From JAJFFW01 sp038531315 (GTDB lineage: Bacteria; Pseudomonadota; Alphaproteobacteria; Caulobacterales; Parvularculaceae), in the NCBI GenBank assembly GCA_038531315.1, contig JBCBBT010000012.1:1-62164 (forward strand): a stretch of DNA of 62,164 bases. Reading direction: 5' to 3'. The position numbers and the translations under genes are program-made. This document shows positions 51,317-59,712 of the stretch, piece after piece (the first letter of the stretch is position 1; the number at the start of each line of letters is the position of its first letter). The notes beneath the pieces are model-generated. The model saw nothing but the letters and a program-made list of their open reading frames with translations. It had not been told where the DNA came from and did not search any database.

Positions 51317-51707
51317 AGAGTTCCCCAAATTGGCGTTTGCAGTGCGGTATTAACAAATCGTAAAGCAATTGTCTTCAGCGAAATTGCTGTTTTTTTGCGC
51401 GTTAAGCGCGAAAATGAACAAATTTTTCCAAATATTGCGGCGATGCGGCAACAGTGTGCGAGCCTATTTGCGCAACCGCGCGCCGCTTTCGCCCGTTCGG
51501 GGAAATTGAGCGCGGGATATGGCGCACGACGCTTCCCAACAAGTGAGCCAATGAGCCGGGAAAAGCCGCCGCGCGCGGCGACGGATTCGCGCCCATGCCC
51601 CGTTTCAGGAGCAGCTGGGGAAACAATGCATCCCCGCAGCGGTGGGCCGGCGTCATTTATGACGGTCTCCGCCGCCGCGGATTTGCCCTCAAAACGGGAG
51701 AAAACGA
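51317..51707. other. Divergent intergenic region
   Basis: 391 bases between two exported-protein genes on opposite strands. It must hold both promoters. AGCAATT (51364-51370) and AATTGCT (51382-51388) form an inverted repeat followed by a run of T (51390-51396); this may be an operator or a weak terminator. No gene or RNA is evident. Confidence 0.4.
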
Positions 51708-52091
51708 ATGAATTCAATGACCTTAACGCTTGCGGCGGGGCTTGTGTCGCTCACCGCCGCGGCCTGCGTCTCAACCCCTGCGACCGCCGGCCAGTGGCGT
51801 TTCGATCCGGCCCGATGTCCCGATCTCGCCGAGGACCGCCGCGATCGAATCGAGAGCCGGCGCGATGAGCGAATCGACCACGGCCCCCTGGACAGAATCG
51901 AAGACCGTGCTGACCGGCGTGAAAGCCGCCGGGACGAGCGCGTGACGGTCTGCCCGCGATCGGCGTGGGTCTGGGCCGGCGCCGGCGCGCGCCCAGCCTA
52001 TCCTGCGCGCGCGGTCGTTTATTTCGACAGGGTCGACGGCGTCTATGTCCGCAAGACCGCGGCCGGCCGCGTTCGGGTCCGCGTTTATTAA
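51708..52091 (+). CDS. Exported Asp/Arg-repeat protein
   Basis: 127 residues with a signal peptide (residues 1-27; Cys20 sits in TAAACVS and might be a lipobox). The middle is a charged repeat of D-R-x-x-x-R-x-D-E-R type: EDRRDRIESRRDERIDHG, then DRIEDRADRRESRRDERVTV. It resembles short bacterial arginine-rich exported proteins of unknown role. The C-terminal third is Val/Tyr-rich (AVVYFDRVDGVYVRKTAAGR). GGGAG precedes the ATG. No family assigned; the charged helix could bind polyanions. Confidence 0.65.
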   Translation: MNSMTLTLAAGLVSLTAAACVSTPATAGQWRFDPARCPDLAEDRRDRIESRRDERIDHGPLDRIEDRADRRESRRDERVTVCPRSAWVWAGAGARPAYPARAVVYFDRVDGVYVRKTAAGRVRVRVY

Positions 52092-52208
52092 GCGCGCCCT
52101 TCTTTTTCTGAGCGCACGCGTCCAGGCGTGCGACGGGGCGGCTTTGCCCGCTCATTTCCGATCGCCGCGTCGCTGAGGTCCGCCCAACCCCGGCGCGGCG
52201 CGCCCAGG

Positions 52209-52248
52209 CTCCCGCATGGAAGGCGACTTTCCGTGCGGGAGTTTTTTT
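52209..52248 (+). terminator. Rho-independent terminator
   Basis: CTCCCGCATGGAA (52209-52221) pairs, with one G-T wobble, with TTCCGTGCGGGAG (52229-52241). Seven T follow. It lies 118 bases after the Asp/Arg-repeat gene. Confidence 0.88.
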
Positions 52249-52308
52249 AAGGCGCGGCTATTGCGCTCGCCCTCCGGGGTCGCCCTCGACGGGGGGCGAA
52301 TGCTGCGC

Positions 52309-52363
52309 GCATTGTTGGGCTGAGCATTGTTGGGCTGTGCGTTGGTGGGCTGTGCATTGGCGC
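52309..52363. repeat. Tandem 15-bp repeat
   Basis: The unit GCATTGTTGGGCTGA is repeated about 3.6 times with small changes (52309-52323, 52324-52338, 52339-52353, 52354-52363). It lies between the terminator and yidD, in a 343-base stretch with no supported gene. Such repeats mutate by slippage. Confidence 0.7.
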
Positions 52364-52434
52364 TTGACCGGTTGTCCGGACAAGCGGTGTCGCAAAACCT
52401 TCAGTTCCGTGAAGATTTCCTGTAGCAACGCCGG

Positions 52435-52809
52435 ATGTGTGACAACTCCGCATTGGAGGCCGGCCGCGCGCCGACAAAATCGCGGCCGGCGTCGATTATC
52501 GCGCGCGCCCTAATCGCGCTCATCGCCCTTTATCGCATTACGCTCAGTCCGCTTTTTTATTTTCTGGGCGCGCGGTGTCGTCATCTGCCGACATGCTCTG
52601 ACTATGCGGCGGCCGCCTTGCGCCGCCACGGCGCGTGGGCCGGCCTCTGGCTGACGCTATCGCGCGTTTCGCGTTGTCACCCATTCGGCAGCAAAGGTTT
52701 TGACCCCGTCCCGCAAACAACGGCAGACGCCGGTTGGCGATTTTGGCGCCTCGGAGATTGGGCGTGGACGGATCGTTCTGAAAAAGACCCGGAGAAAAGG
52801 TCGTCATAA
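52435..52809 (+). CDS. yidD: Membrane protein insertion efficiency factor YidD
   Basis: 124 residues. YidD is a small amphipathic protein that aids the YidC insertase. The motif CRHLPTCSDYAAAALRRHGA and RCHPFGSKGFDPVP are diagnostic. The usual neighbours rnpA and yidC are absent. The C-terminal extension (AGWRFWRLGDWAWTDRSEKD) is longer than in E. coli. Start at the ATG 52435; the first 20 residues are non-conserved, so a later start is possible. Confidence 0.9.
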   Translation: MCDNSALEAGRAPTKSRPASIIARALIALIALYRITLSPLFYFLGARCRHLPTCSDYAAAALRRHGAWAGLWLTLSRVSRCHPFGSKGFDPVPQTTADAGWRFWRLGDWAWTDRSEKDPEKRSS

Positions 52810-52929
52810 ATTCGTCTGAGCGGTTTTCGGTGGGCGCGTTTTAGATCAGCATACAGATGAATGAATTCAGTAAGCCGTACGTCGCGCGCTTGAAGTCGGT
52901 TAGACGTTGTAACCGTCGGTTAGGAAAAG

Positions 52930-53004
52930 TGGTGGGCGCACGTGGTTTCGAACCACGGACCTCTACCATGTCAAGGTAGCGCTCTACCCCTGAGCTATGC
53001 GCCC
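52930..53004 (-). tRNA. tRNA-Val (GAC anticodon)
   Basis: On the minus strand a full cloverleaf is seen. The acceptor is GGGCGCA/TGCGCCC with an encoded CCA end. The D arm reads AGCTCAGGGGTAGAGC, the anticodon arm CTACC-TTGACAT-GGTAG gives anticodon GAC, and the T arm contains GGTTCGAAACC. It is 75 bases with CCA. It decodes GUC (and GUU). Confidence 0.95.
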
Positions 53005-53079
53005 GCTGCGATCCGGCATCTCGCGGAAGCGCGGTAATAGCGATCAAATCAGCGCCACGCAAGCGTTGCAGGGGAAAAT

Positions 53080-54138
53080 TTAAGCGCCGGCGCCAGCCAT
53101 GCCCAATGTCGCCGTCCGGCTGGCGACCCAGCTGTCGAAGGCGTCATAAACGTTTGAGATTGCGGCGCGTTCGGCCGCGGTCAGATCGGGATGGTGCACT
53201 TCAAAAATCAGCACCACACGCTCTTCGCCCGACTTGTTCCACGCTTCGTGTTCAAAGCTGTCGTCAAATGCGACGAGCGCGCGCTCGCGCCATTCATGGA
53301 TCGCGTCGCCGACCCGTATCGAACAGCCGTCCGGCGCTACAATCGGCAAGTGAACCGTGAGGCGGGTATTGGTCAGGCCGCAATGGGGCGGGATGTGCGC
53401 GCCGGGCTTCAGCCGGGAGAAAAATACCTCGATCGGCCCGCCGTCTTTTTGGAGCAGGAGCGCGTTTTCGAGCGCGGCGATTGTTTCGGGAAACTTTTCG
53501 ACGTTTTCTGTCTTCTGGGCGTTGTAAAACAAATACATCGCCGACCAGTCGGCGGCGCCGGCGAGCTTTCGCCATTGCGCGCCGGGCGTTCCCGCATGCA
53601 CGTAAGGCTCGCTCGGCGCGCCGTCGGCGAGCGCGGCCCGGTATTCGCCTGCGATGGCATCGAACGCAGCCATAATCGCCCGCGCGCCTTGAACGCTGTC
53701 AGCCGGATGGATCGGCGTCGCCGGCAGATCGGGCACATAATAAATTTCAGGTCTCTGCAAGCGATGGCGATAAACGGGCGGGCCCTGATGATAATAGAGC
53801 CAGACGCCGTCGCGCAGACGGGCCATGGCGCCGTCCCCGGCTGCGGCCGTCTCTGCGCGATCGAGCGTTGTCTGATAAAGCGTGTTGAAGTGTCGGCAGA
53901 TTTCATCATCTGCAAGCGTCGACAGGGCGCGCATCTCTTGATTGGCCTGCGGATGATGGCGAACCGACCGCAAGGCGGGATTGGCGTCGTCGCCAAGCGT
54001 CCAGACGGCGAGCGCTTCGTCGATCCGCCCCGCCTCGTGCAGCGCCGCGCCTGCGTAAAGCGCCAGGGGCGCATTCGTCGGATCAGCCTTGAAGTCGGCG
54101 AGGTAGGATTGCGCCGATCGTTTGCCGTTTGACGTCAT
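53080..54138 (-). CDS. Aspartyl/asparaginyl beta-hydroxylase-family dioxygenase
   Basis: 352 residues. An N-terminal TPR-like helical part (NAPLALYAGAALHEAGRIDE) precedes the Fe(II)/2-oxoglutarate oxygenase domain (about 225-320). Conserved HIPPHCGLTNTRLTVHLP and DSFEHEAWNKSGEERVVLIF hold the iron His and 2-oxoglutarate Arg. Bacterial members hydroxylate lipid A or unknown protein substrates (LpxO is related). No neighbour tells which. Confidence 0.85.
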   Translation of the reverse strand: MTSNGKRSAQSYLADFKADPTNAPLALYAGAALHEAGRIDEALAVWTLGDDANPALRSVRHHPQANQEMRALSTLADDEICRHFNTLYQTTLDRAETAAAGDGAMARLRDGVWLYYHQGPPVYRHRLQRPEIYYVPDLPATPIHPADSVQGARAIMAAFDAIAGEYRAALADGAPSEPYVHAGTPGAQWRKLAGAADWSAMYLFYNAQKTENVEKFPETIAALENALLLQKDGGPIEVFFSRLKPGAHIPPHCGLTNTRLTVHLPIVAPDGCSIRVGDAIHEWRERALVAFDDSFEHEAWNKSGEERVVLIFEVHHPDLTAAERAAISNVYDAFDSWVASRTATLGMAGAGA

Positions 54139-54213
54139 CGAAACTGGAGAGCCCTTGCTACAAAGCGCGCACCGTAGCGACGGCGCCCCATGCGGGCAAC
54201 AAATCCAGCGCCG

Positions 54214-54573
54214 TCAGGCGGCGATCACGCGATCGATTTCGTTGACGAGGTCTTTCAGGTGAAACGGCTTTGAGAGGACTTTCGCCTCTTCCGGCGCGCG
54301 GTTCGCAGGGTTGAGCGCGACCGCGGCAAAACCGGTGATGAACATGATCTTCATTTCCGGATCGATATCGGCCGCTTTGCGGGCGAGTTCGATGCCGTCC
54401 ATCACGGGCATGACAATGTCGGTCAACAGAAGATCGAATTCGCGCAGCTGTAATTCTGTCAGCGCTTCGTCGCCCTGTGCGGCGTCGATGACGGAATGGC
54501 CGGCCTTCTCAAGCGCTTTTTTTAGAAAACGCCGCATCGAATCATCGTCTTCCGCCAATAAGATCGCCGCCAT
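54214..54573 (-). CDS. cpdR: CpdR-type single-domain response regulator
   Basis: 119 residues, receiver only. LAEDDDSMRR holds the acidic triad, Asp52 in LLLTDIVMPVMDG is the phosphorylation site, and LSKPFHLKDL the Lys. This sequence and length match CpdR, which in Caulobacter directs ClpXP to CtrA and other cell-cycle targets when unphosphorylated. The end DRVIAA keeps the terminal alanines. AAGGA precedes the ATG. With GcrA in the same window, two cell-cycle regulators lie near the pilus genes. Confidence 0.88.
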   Translation of the reverse strand: MAAILLAEDDDSMRRFLKKALEKAGHSVIDAAQGDEALTELQLREFDLLLTDIVMPVMDGIELARKAADIDPEMKIMFITGFAAVALNPANRAPEEAKVLSKPFHLKDLVNEIDRVIAA

Positions 54574-54890
54574 GGATTAATCCTTAATTTCGTCTTGCTT
54601 GCCGACAGGCCTTGCGGTCCGCCATTTTTACGCTGTTTTGCGCGTCTCGTTTCAAGCCAGTCGCTTTATAAAGTGTTTTCGTCGATGAACACCAAGCAAG
54701 TCTTAAACCAGCGATGAAAATTTCAGCGTCGCGCGCGCCGGCCTCCGCGCGCTCCGGGGGGCGCCGCCGGAGGCGCCGGCGCGCTGCGGCTTTTGAGCCC
54801 GTTCGGAAAAAATCCGCAACTGACGCCGGGGACCGGTTTTCGAATGGCCTCGGTTCACGCTACGATACTGCTTCATCGGACCGTTGAGTG
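54574..54890. other. Intergenic region with a large GC-rich hairpin
   Basis: 317 bases between the divergent cpdR and amidohydrolase genes. GCGCGCCGGC (54733-54742) and GCCGGCGCGC (54775-54784) are perfectly complementary, and CTCC/GGAG extend the stem inward. No T-run follows. Promoters for both genes must lie here; no gene or tRNA is evident. Confidence 0.45.
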
Positions 54891-55820
54891 ATGCCTAAAA
54901 GAACGTTTTCCAAAAAACGCAGTAAATCTGGCGATGCGTCCGGCGCAGAGACGCCGCGCGTCATTGAGGTCGTCGAGCCGGCGCGGCTTGCGACCCCGCT
55001 GATCGTTGCGTCGCCGCATTCCGGGCGGCATTATCCGGCTGAATTCCTGCGCATAAGCCGCCTTGATCGCCATGCGCTGCGCCAGTCTGAAGACGGTTAT
55101 GTCGATCTCATTTTCGACGCCGCGCCGCGCTACGGCGCGCCGTTTTTGCGGGCGCTTTTTCCGCGCGCATATGTTGACGTGAACCGCAGCGCTGACGAAC
55201 TCGACCAGCGCATGTTCGCGGACGCCTTGCCGGGCGACGCGGATGTGCGCTCCAGCCGGGTGCTCGCCGGCCTCGGCGTCATTCCCCGCATTGTCGCCGA
55301 CGGGCACGATATCTACGCGCGCAAACTGAAATTCGCCGACGCAAAGCGTCGTTTGTCGACCTGTTACGAGCCTTATCACAAGGCTCTCAACCGGCTGATT
55401 GAACGCTCGCGCGCGCAATTTGGGTGCGCGATCCTGATCGACTGCCATTCAATGCCGTCCGCCGGCGGCGCGCCGTTAACGCCCGATGACAGGGCGATAG
55501 ATTTTGTTCTGGGCGACCGGTTCGGCGCGGCCTGCGCGCCGGCGCTGGTCGCGCTTGTTGAACAAAATCTCTCAAAACTCGGCTTCTCGGTTTCCAGAAA
55601 TGCGCCCTATGCCGGAGGCTATGTGGCGGCGAGCTATGGCGATCCGGCCAATGGCGTTCACGTTCTGCAAATTGAGATCAACCGCAGTCTTTACCTCGAC
55701 GAACGCCGGCTCACCCGAACCGCCGCTTTCGATGCGTTGCGCGGGAAAATGCAGACTTTGCTGAGCGCGCTCAGTCAGGTCGAACCAGCGGCGCTGACGC
55801 CGGCGATAGCGGCGGAGTAA
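54891..55820 (+). CDS. N-formylglutamate amidohydrolase
   Basis: 309 residues from the ATG at 54891; a GTG immediately before is the alternative. It hydrolyses N-formylglutamate or related N-formyl/N-acyl amides, as in histidine degradation or amide turnover. Zinc motifs are visible in IVASPHSGRHYP, DVNRSADELDQRMFAD and CAILIDCHSMPS. No hut genes are near, so a general deformylase role is possible. It lies 78 bases before the glycosyltransferase gene. Confidence 0.88.
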   Translation: MPKRTFSKKRSKSGDASGAETPRVIEVVEPARLATPLIVASPHSGRHYPAEFLRISRLDRHALRQSEDGYVDLIFDAAPRYGAPFLRALFPRAYVDVNRSADELDQRMFADALPGDADVRSSRVLAGLGVIPRIVADGHDIYARKLKFADAKRRLSTCYEPYHKALNRLIERSRAQFGCAILIDCHSMPSAGGAPLTPDDRAIDFVLGDRFGAACAPALVALVEQNLSKLGFSVSRNAPYAGGYVAASYGDPANGVHVLQIEINRSLYLDERRLTRTAAFDALRGKMQTLLSALSQVEPAALTPAIAAE

Positions 55821-55898
55821 GCGTAAATTGCGCCCTGCGCATTGCCGGCGCGCCGCTTTAGGCCTACATCGCGGGGCGCTTACGTCAAAGAAACAACA

Positions 55899-57104
55899 AT
55901 GCCAGAAAACCAAGCCAGCAGCGCGGCAAAGGCCGCATCGGTCGGAAAAGAGAAACCGCAACGCAAAAGCACGATCCGCAAGATCGGGTCCGGCGTCGGC
56001 AGGCTGACGCGCCCAAAGCAGCGCTTCCAAATGCCGACAGGCCGCTCAGGCCTCAAGATCGTCGTCGCGACCGACGCCTGGAAACCGCAAATCAATGGCG
56101 TTGTCAGAACGCTGGAAACGCTCGGCGACATCCTCACACGCTTCGGCAATGAAATCGTCTACATCACGCCAAACGATTTTCATTCGGTGCCGATGCCTTC
56201 TTATTCGGAAATCAGGCTTTCGATTTTGCCCAATCGCAAGGTCGCCAAAATCATCAACGATTTTAAGCCGGACGCGATCCACATCGCGACCGAGGGACCG
56301 ATCGGGCGCGCCGCCCGCCGTTTTTGCAAGCGGCGCCAATATCCGTTCACGACGAGTTTCCATACCCGGTTCGCCGAATACGCCCATGAGCGCTGGAAGG
56401 TGCCGATCGGCTGGGGCTATTCAGTTCTGAAAGACTTTCATAAAGACGGCGAGACCATGATGGTGGCGACGCCGGGTCTGGTGGATGAATTATCAGAGCG
56501 CGGATTTTCCAATATGAAACTCTGGGCGCGCGGCGTTGATCTCGACGATTTCAAGCCCGGCGACCGTGCGTTTCTCGACATGCATGAGCGTCCCGTTTTC
56601 TTGTATGTCGGGCGGATCGCGGTTGAGAAGAGCATTGAAGATTTTCTGGCGCTCGACCTGCCTGGCTCCAAGGTGGTTGTCGGCGACGGACCGCAGCGGG
56701 CCGAACTGGAGCAGAAATATCCCGATGCGCATTTCGTCGGCGCGAAGTTCGGCCACGACCTTGCGCAATATTATCAGGCAGCGGACGTTTTTGTCTTTCC
56801 CTCACGAACCGATACGTTTGGTCTTGTGAATGTCGAGGCGCTGGCCTGCGGTGTGCCGGTCGCCGGCTATCCGGTGCGCGGCCCCCTGGAAATTCTTGAC
56901 GGCGCGCCCAAAGGATGCGGCGCGCTCAATGAAGATCTCAAACAGGCCTGCCTTGATGCGCTGGACCATCGTGACCCGGAAGCCTGCCGGGAGCATGCGC
57001 AAAACTTCTCCTGGGAAGCGGCGACCAAACAGTTCGTCGCCAACCTGGAATTGCCGGGCTTCAGCGAGGATTTCTGGTTGCGGTCGGCGCGGATGATCGA
57101 TTGA
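55899..57104 (+). CDS. GT4 glycosyltransferase (lipid mannosyl/glucosyltransferase type)
   Basis: 401 residues from the ATG at 55899; upstream codons are unsupported. GT-B fold: IVVATDAWKPQINGVVRTLE in the N-domain, FTTSFHTRFAEYAHERWKVP for the acceptor site, and PVFLYVGRIAVEKSIEDFLA with FVFPSRTDTFGLVNVEALAC for donor binding (the E-x7-E region). Similar alphaproteobacterial proteins make glyco-lipids or mannosylated lipids. The first 45 residues are basic and likely membrane-associated. The acceptor is unknown. Confidence 0.87.
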   Translation: MPENQASSAAKAASVGKEKPQRKSTIRKIGSGVGRLTRPKQRFQMPTGRSGLKIVVATDAWKPQINGVVRTLETLGDILTRFGNEIVYITPNDFHSVPMPSYSEIRLSILPNRKVAKIINDFKPDAIHIATEGPIGRAARRFCKRRQYPFTTSFHTRFAEYAHERWKVPIGWGYSVLKDFHKDGETMMVATPGLVDELSERGFSNMKLWARGVDLDDFKPGDRAFLDMHERPVFLYVGRIAVEKSIEDFLALDLPGSKVVVGDGPQRAELEQKYPDAHFVGAKFGHDLAQYYQAADVFVFPSRTDTFGLVNVEALACGVPVAGYPVRGPLEILDGAPKGCGALNEDLKQACLDALDHRDPEACREHAQNFSWEAATKQFVANLELPGFSEDFWLRSARMID

Positions 57105-57401
57105 CGCTGATTAGGCCCCGTATTGGGGTTGGTATCGGGCTTGGTATCGGGTGTTGGCGCGCCTTTGTTGTCTCGTATTGGGTCAGTTGCGGGGAAAAAC
57201 GGAGCGGCGCTGTCCCGCGTTGCGTGTTTTTCAAGCTCGTTTGCGACGCCCGCCGCCGCACCGAAAACGCGCGCAAGTCGCGCCGGAGTCGCGCCATTGG
57301 GGCCAAAAATGGCCTTTTTCGCCAAAGCGGCACGGCGTTTGCCTAGCCACTACCGTTATGGGTGCGCGCACCGCGCGTCATATTGGTGGAAGGAGATGGC
57401 G
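57105..57401. other. Intergenic region with a short direct repeat
   Basis: 297 bases. Two copies of GGTATCGGG with a similar third element lie at about 57129-57151. A longer in-frame extension of the downstream regulator starts here, but it lacks a ribosome binding site and homology. The GGAAGGAG before 57402 is the clear site. Confidence 0.4.
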
Positions 57402-57806
57402 ATGGCCCATCCAGTAGATTTACATGTCGGAAAGCGTCTTCGCCAACGTCGCAGACTTGTCGGCCTGACGCAGCAAAAACTCGCCGAAGCGGTCGATATC
57501 CGTTTTCAGCAAATCCAGAAATATGAAAGCGGCGCGAACCGCATTTCCGCATCCCGGCTCTGGGCTCTCGCCCAGGCGCTTGATGTGCCGGTCTCGTATT
57601 TCTTTGAAGGCATCGAAACACGCGGCGCCCATGACGGAATCGCGCCTTCGCATTCATCGGGTCTTAACGGAAACCATCAAGCCGCGCCGGCTGACGCTTT
57701 TCAGAACAAAGACACGATCGATCTCGTCAGAGCGTTTTACAATCTCAACGATGAACCGCGTCGCAAGCTTCTCGATCTTGCAAAAGCGCTCTCCGGCGAC
57801 ACATGA
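57402..57806 (+). CDS. XRE-family HTH regulator, PraR-like
   Basis: 134 residues from the ATG at 57402, chosen for AAGGAG eight bases upstream (an ATG at 57396 overlaps it). The HTH_3 domain is DLHVGKRLRQRRRLVGLTQQ, KLAEAVDIRFQQIQKYESGA and NRISASRLWALAQALDVPVS. This exact pattern is conserved in rhizobial PraR and Caulobacterales relatives that control adhesion or symbiosis genes. The C-terminal part holds a short helix (NKDTIDLVRAFYNLNDEPRR). Autoregulation is likely. Confidence 0.88.
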   Translation: MAHPVDLHVGKRLRQRRRLVGLTQQKLAEAVDIRFQQIQKYESGANRISASRLWALAQALDVPVSYFFEGIETRGAHDGIAPSHSSGLNGNHQAAPADAFQNKDTIDLVRAFYNLNDEPRRKLLDLAKALSGDT

Positions 57807-57948
57807 AAAGCCGCTTAGCGCCGCGAACGATATAACGTAATTCTCGTTCACACTGCACCAGCGCCGGCCCAGGGTATCGACCTTGCGGCCGGCGCATTTT
57901 GTTGAGCGCGCCGTTGCGAAAAAACGATGCGCCCGCCATGATTGCGCC

Positions 57949-58782
57949 ATGGCCTTTTCAGAAAATGATTTGTCGGAATTTCGCGTATTCGCCGAGAAGC
58001 TTGCGGACATCGCGCGCGTTGAAACGTTAAAGCGTTTTCGGTCGGGTACTGAGGTTCATAACAAGGCGGGTATCTGGTACGACCCGGTCACCGATGCGGA
58101 CCGGGAAGCGGAGCGCGCGCTTCGCCGCGCAATCAAGGCCGTTTATCCATCGCACGGCATTCTGGGTGAAGAATTCGGATCGGAAAACGACGACGCGCCC
58201 TTCCGATGGGTGCTTGATCCTGTCGACGGGACGCGCGCTTTTGTTTGCGGCGTGCCGAGCTGGGTGACGCTGATCGCCTTTGAACATGAAGGCCGCTCGC
58301 TTGTCAGCGTGCTCGATCAGCCCTTCACCGATGAGCGCTGGATCGGCGAGCCTGAACGCTGCCTGTACAAAAAAAGCGACGCGCCAGCGCCCTGTAAGAC
58401 CAGCGGCGAGAGCGATCTCGCCAATGCCCGCATCACGACGACCGATCCGCGCGCCAGCGGATATTTTACGAGCGGCGAAGCGGCGATGTTTGAAGAAATC
58501 GCCGAAAAAGCGCGCCTCGCCCGCTTCAGCCTTGACGCATACGGCTATGGGCTTCTGGCCTCTGGCGAGATTGATCTCGTCATCGAGGCCGGGCTTGCGC
58601 ACCATGACTACGCTGCGCTTGCGCCGGTCGTCGAGGGGGCGGGCGGCGTCATCACGAACTGGCGCGGCGGTCCGTTCAATGCCAGCCGGCGCGGGCGCGT
58701 TCTCGCCGCTGCGAGCCCGGCGTTGCACAAGACAGTGCTTGATCTTTTGCGCGAGAATGAAGGCGCGTGGTCAGCCGGCTAA
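57949..58782 (+). CDS. hisN: Inositol-monophosphatase-family phosphatase, HisN-like
   Basis: 277 residues from the ATG at 57949. Metal sites GEEFG (Glu74) and DPVDGTRAF (Asp90, Asp93) and the C-terminal EAGLAHHDYAALAPVVEGAG are intact. In alphaproteobacteria, which lack HisB phosphatase, this subfamily acts as histidinol-phosphate phosphatase. CysQ or inositol phosphatase activity is the alternative. It overlaps the hydrolase gene by 12 bases at its 3' end. Confidence 0.9.
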   Translation: MAFSENDLSEFRVFAEKLADIARVETLKRFRSGTEVHNKAGIWYDPVTDADREAERALRRAIKAVYPSHGILGEEFGSENDDAPFRWVLDPVDGTRAFVCGVPSWVTLIAFEHEGRSLVSVLDQPFTDERWIGEPERCLYKKSDAPAPCKTSGESDLANARITTTDPRASGYFTSGEAAMFEEIAEKARLARFSLDAYGYGLLASGEIDLVIEAGLAHHDYAALAPVVEGAGGVITNWRGGPFNASRRGRVLAAASPALHKTVLDLLRENEGAWSAG

Positions 58783-59712
58783 CAGCTTTTCAAAGAACGC
58801 GTCCGCCGCCGCCCAGAACCGGTCGCGGACGGCGTCTTTTTCCATCATGATCTCATGCAAGGCGTCCTTGATCGTCACGACTTCGATTAACGGATGGGCC
58901 TCGCCGAAAAAGGCGTGGTCTGAAGAATTGATTAAGCGATCGTTTTCCGCCGACAAAATCAGAACGGGCGTCTTCAGGTTCTTAAAACGGCCGGGTTTGT
59001 GGAGATCGGCCATAGCGTCATGGGCTGCGCGCAACCAGCCATAGGTGGGCTCGCGGATCAGCGCCCTTGGCGCCGTCGCCTGTAACTCGCGAAAGCGTTC
59101 GTGGCGTTCGCGGTCGGCGGTCAGCACATTGCCCTCAAAGCGCAGCGATTCTTCCTTCACGCCAGGAATCGACCGCCGCTCAAATCCTGCGCGACAGGCC
59201 GCATACGCGATAGCGCCGACGGCTCTGCGTTTTGCGGCATTGGCGAATAACCGCGTCATCGGCGCCGCCAGGACCGCGCCGGTGAACCGGTCATAGCCGT
59301 CGCCGAGAAGCTGCAACGCCGGCGCGCCGCCCATGGAATGCGTCATTAGAAAATAGGGCCCGTCGAAACGCTCCGCGACGACGGTTTGCGTGAATCTCAC
59401 CAGATCGGCCCGGAAGGCGCCGAAATCGGAGATATGGCCTTTTTGCGGGTCCGGCAGCAGCCGTTCGGATAAGCCTTGTCCGCGCCAGTCCATCATGGCG
59501 GCGGAAAACCCCCGCGCTTGTAGATCGCTGATGACTTCGAAATATTTTTCAATGAATTCTGATCGTCCGCTCGCCAACACAACGCACCCGCGCGGATTTT
59601 CCGCAGCAAACGTTGCGCCGCGCAATTTAGCGCCGTCGCCGCCGCTGAAGTTAAAAACGTCAGCATGCGCCGGAACGGGGTTTGACGGTATCTCGATAAA
59701 TTCAGCGATCAG
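58771..59712 (-). CDS. Alpha/beta hydrolase, lysophospholipase-like (probable CTG start)
   Basis: 313 residues if started at the CTG 59712. The hydrolase fold has the nucleophile in LMTHSMGGAPAL, the Asp in ILSAENDRLINSS and the His in KDALHEIMME, and the oxyanion region DWRGQGLSERLL. It matches lysophospholipase/monoacylglycerol lipase proteins. No ATG, GTG or TTG lies near the conserved start. GGGAGG is four bases before CTG, and CTG overlaps the TGA of the upstream gene as CTGA. The frame is open to a TTG at 59874 inside the upstream gene, without homology. Confidence 0.85.
   Translation of the reverse strand: MIAEFIEIPSNPVPAHADVFNFSGGDGAKLRGATFAAENPRGCVVLASGRSEFIEKYFEVISDLQARGFSAAMMDWRGQGLSERLLPDPQKGHISDFGAFRADLVRFTQTVVAERFDGPYFLMTHSMGGAPALQLLGDGYDRFTGAVLAAPMTRLFANAAKRRAVGAIAYAACRAGFERRSIPGVKEESLRFEGNVLTADRERHERFRELQATAPRALIREPTYGWLRAAHDAMADLHKPGRFKNLKTPVLILSAENDRLINSSDHAFFGEAHPLIEVVTIKDALHEIMMEKDAVRDRFWAAADAFFEKLLAG

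Noticed and set aside
52247..52477. Open frame on the minus strand through the tandem repeat
   Set aside because: It is explained by the 15-base repeat and antisense composition; no supporting signal.
53191..54132. 313-codon open frame antisense to the aspartyl hydroxylase gene
   Set aside because: The hydroxylase motifs are clear on the other strand; the antisense frame has no motif and no start signal.
57123..57401. N-terminal extension of the XRE regulator
   Set aside because: Homology and the AAGGAG site both begin at 57402; the extension has no conserved pattern.
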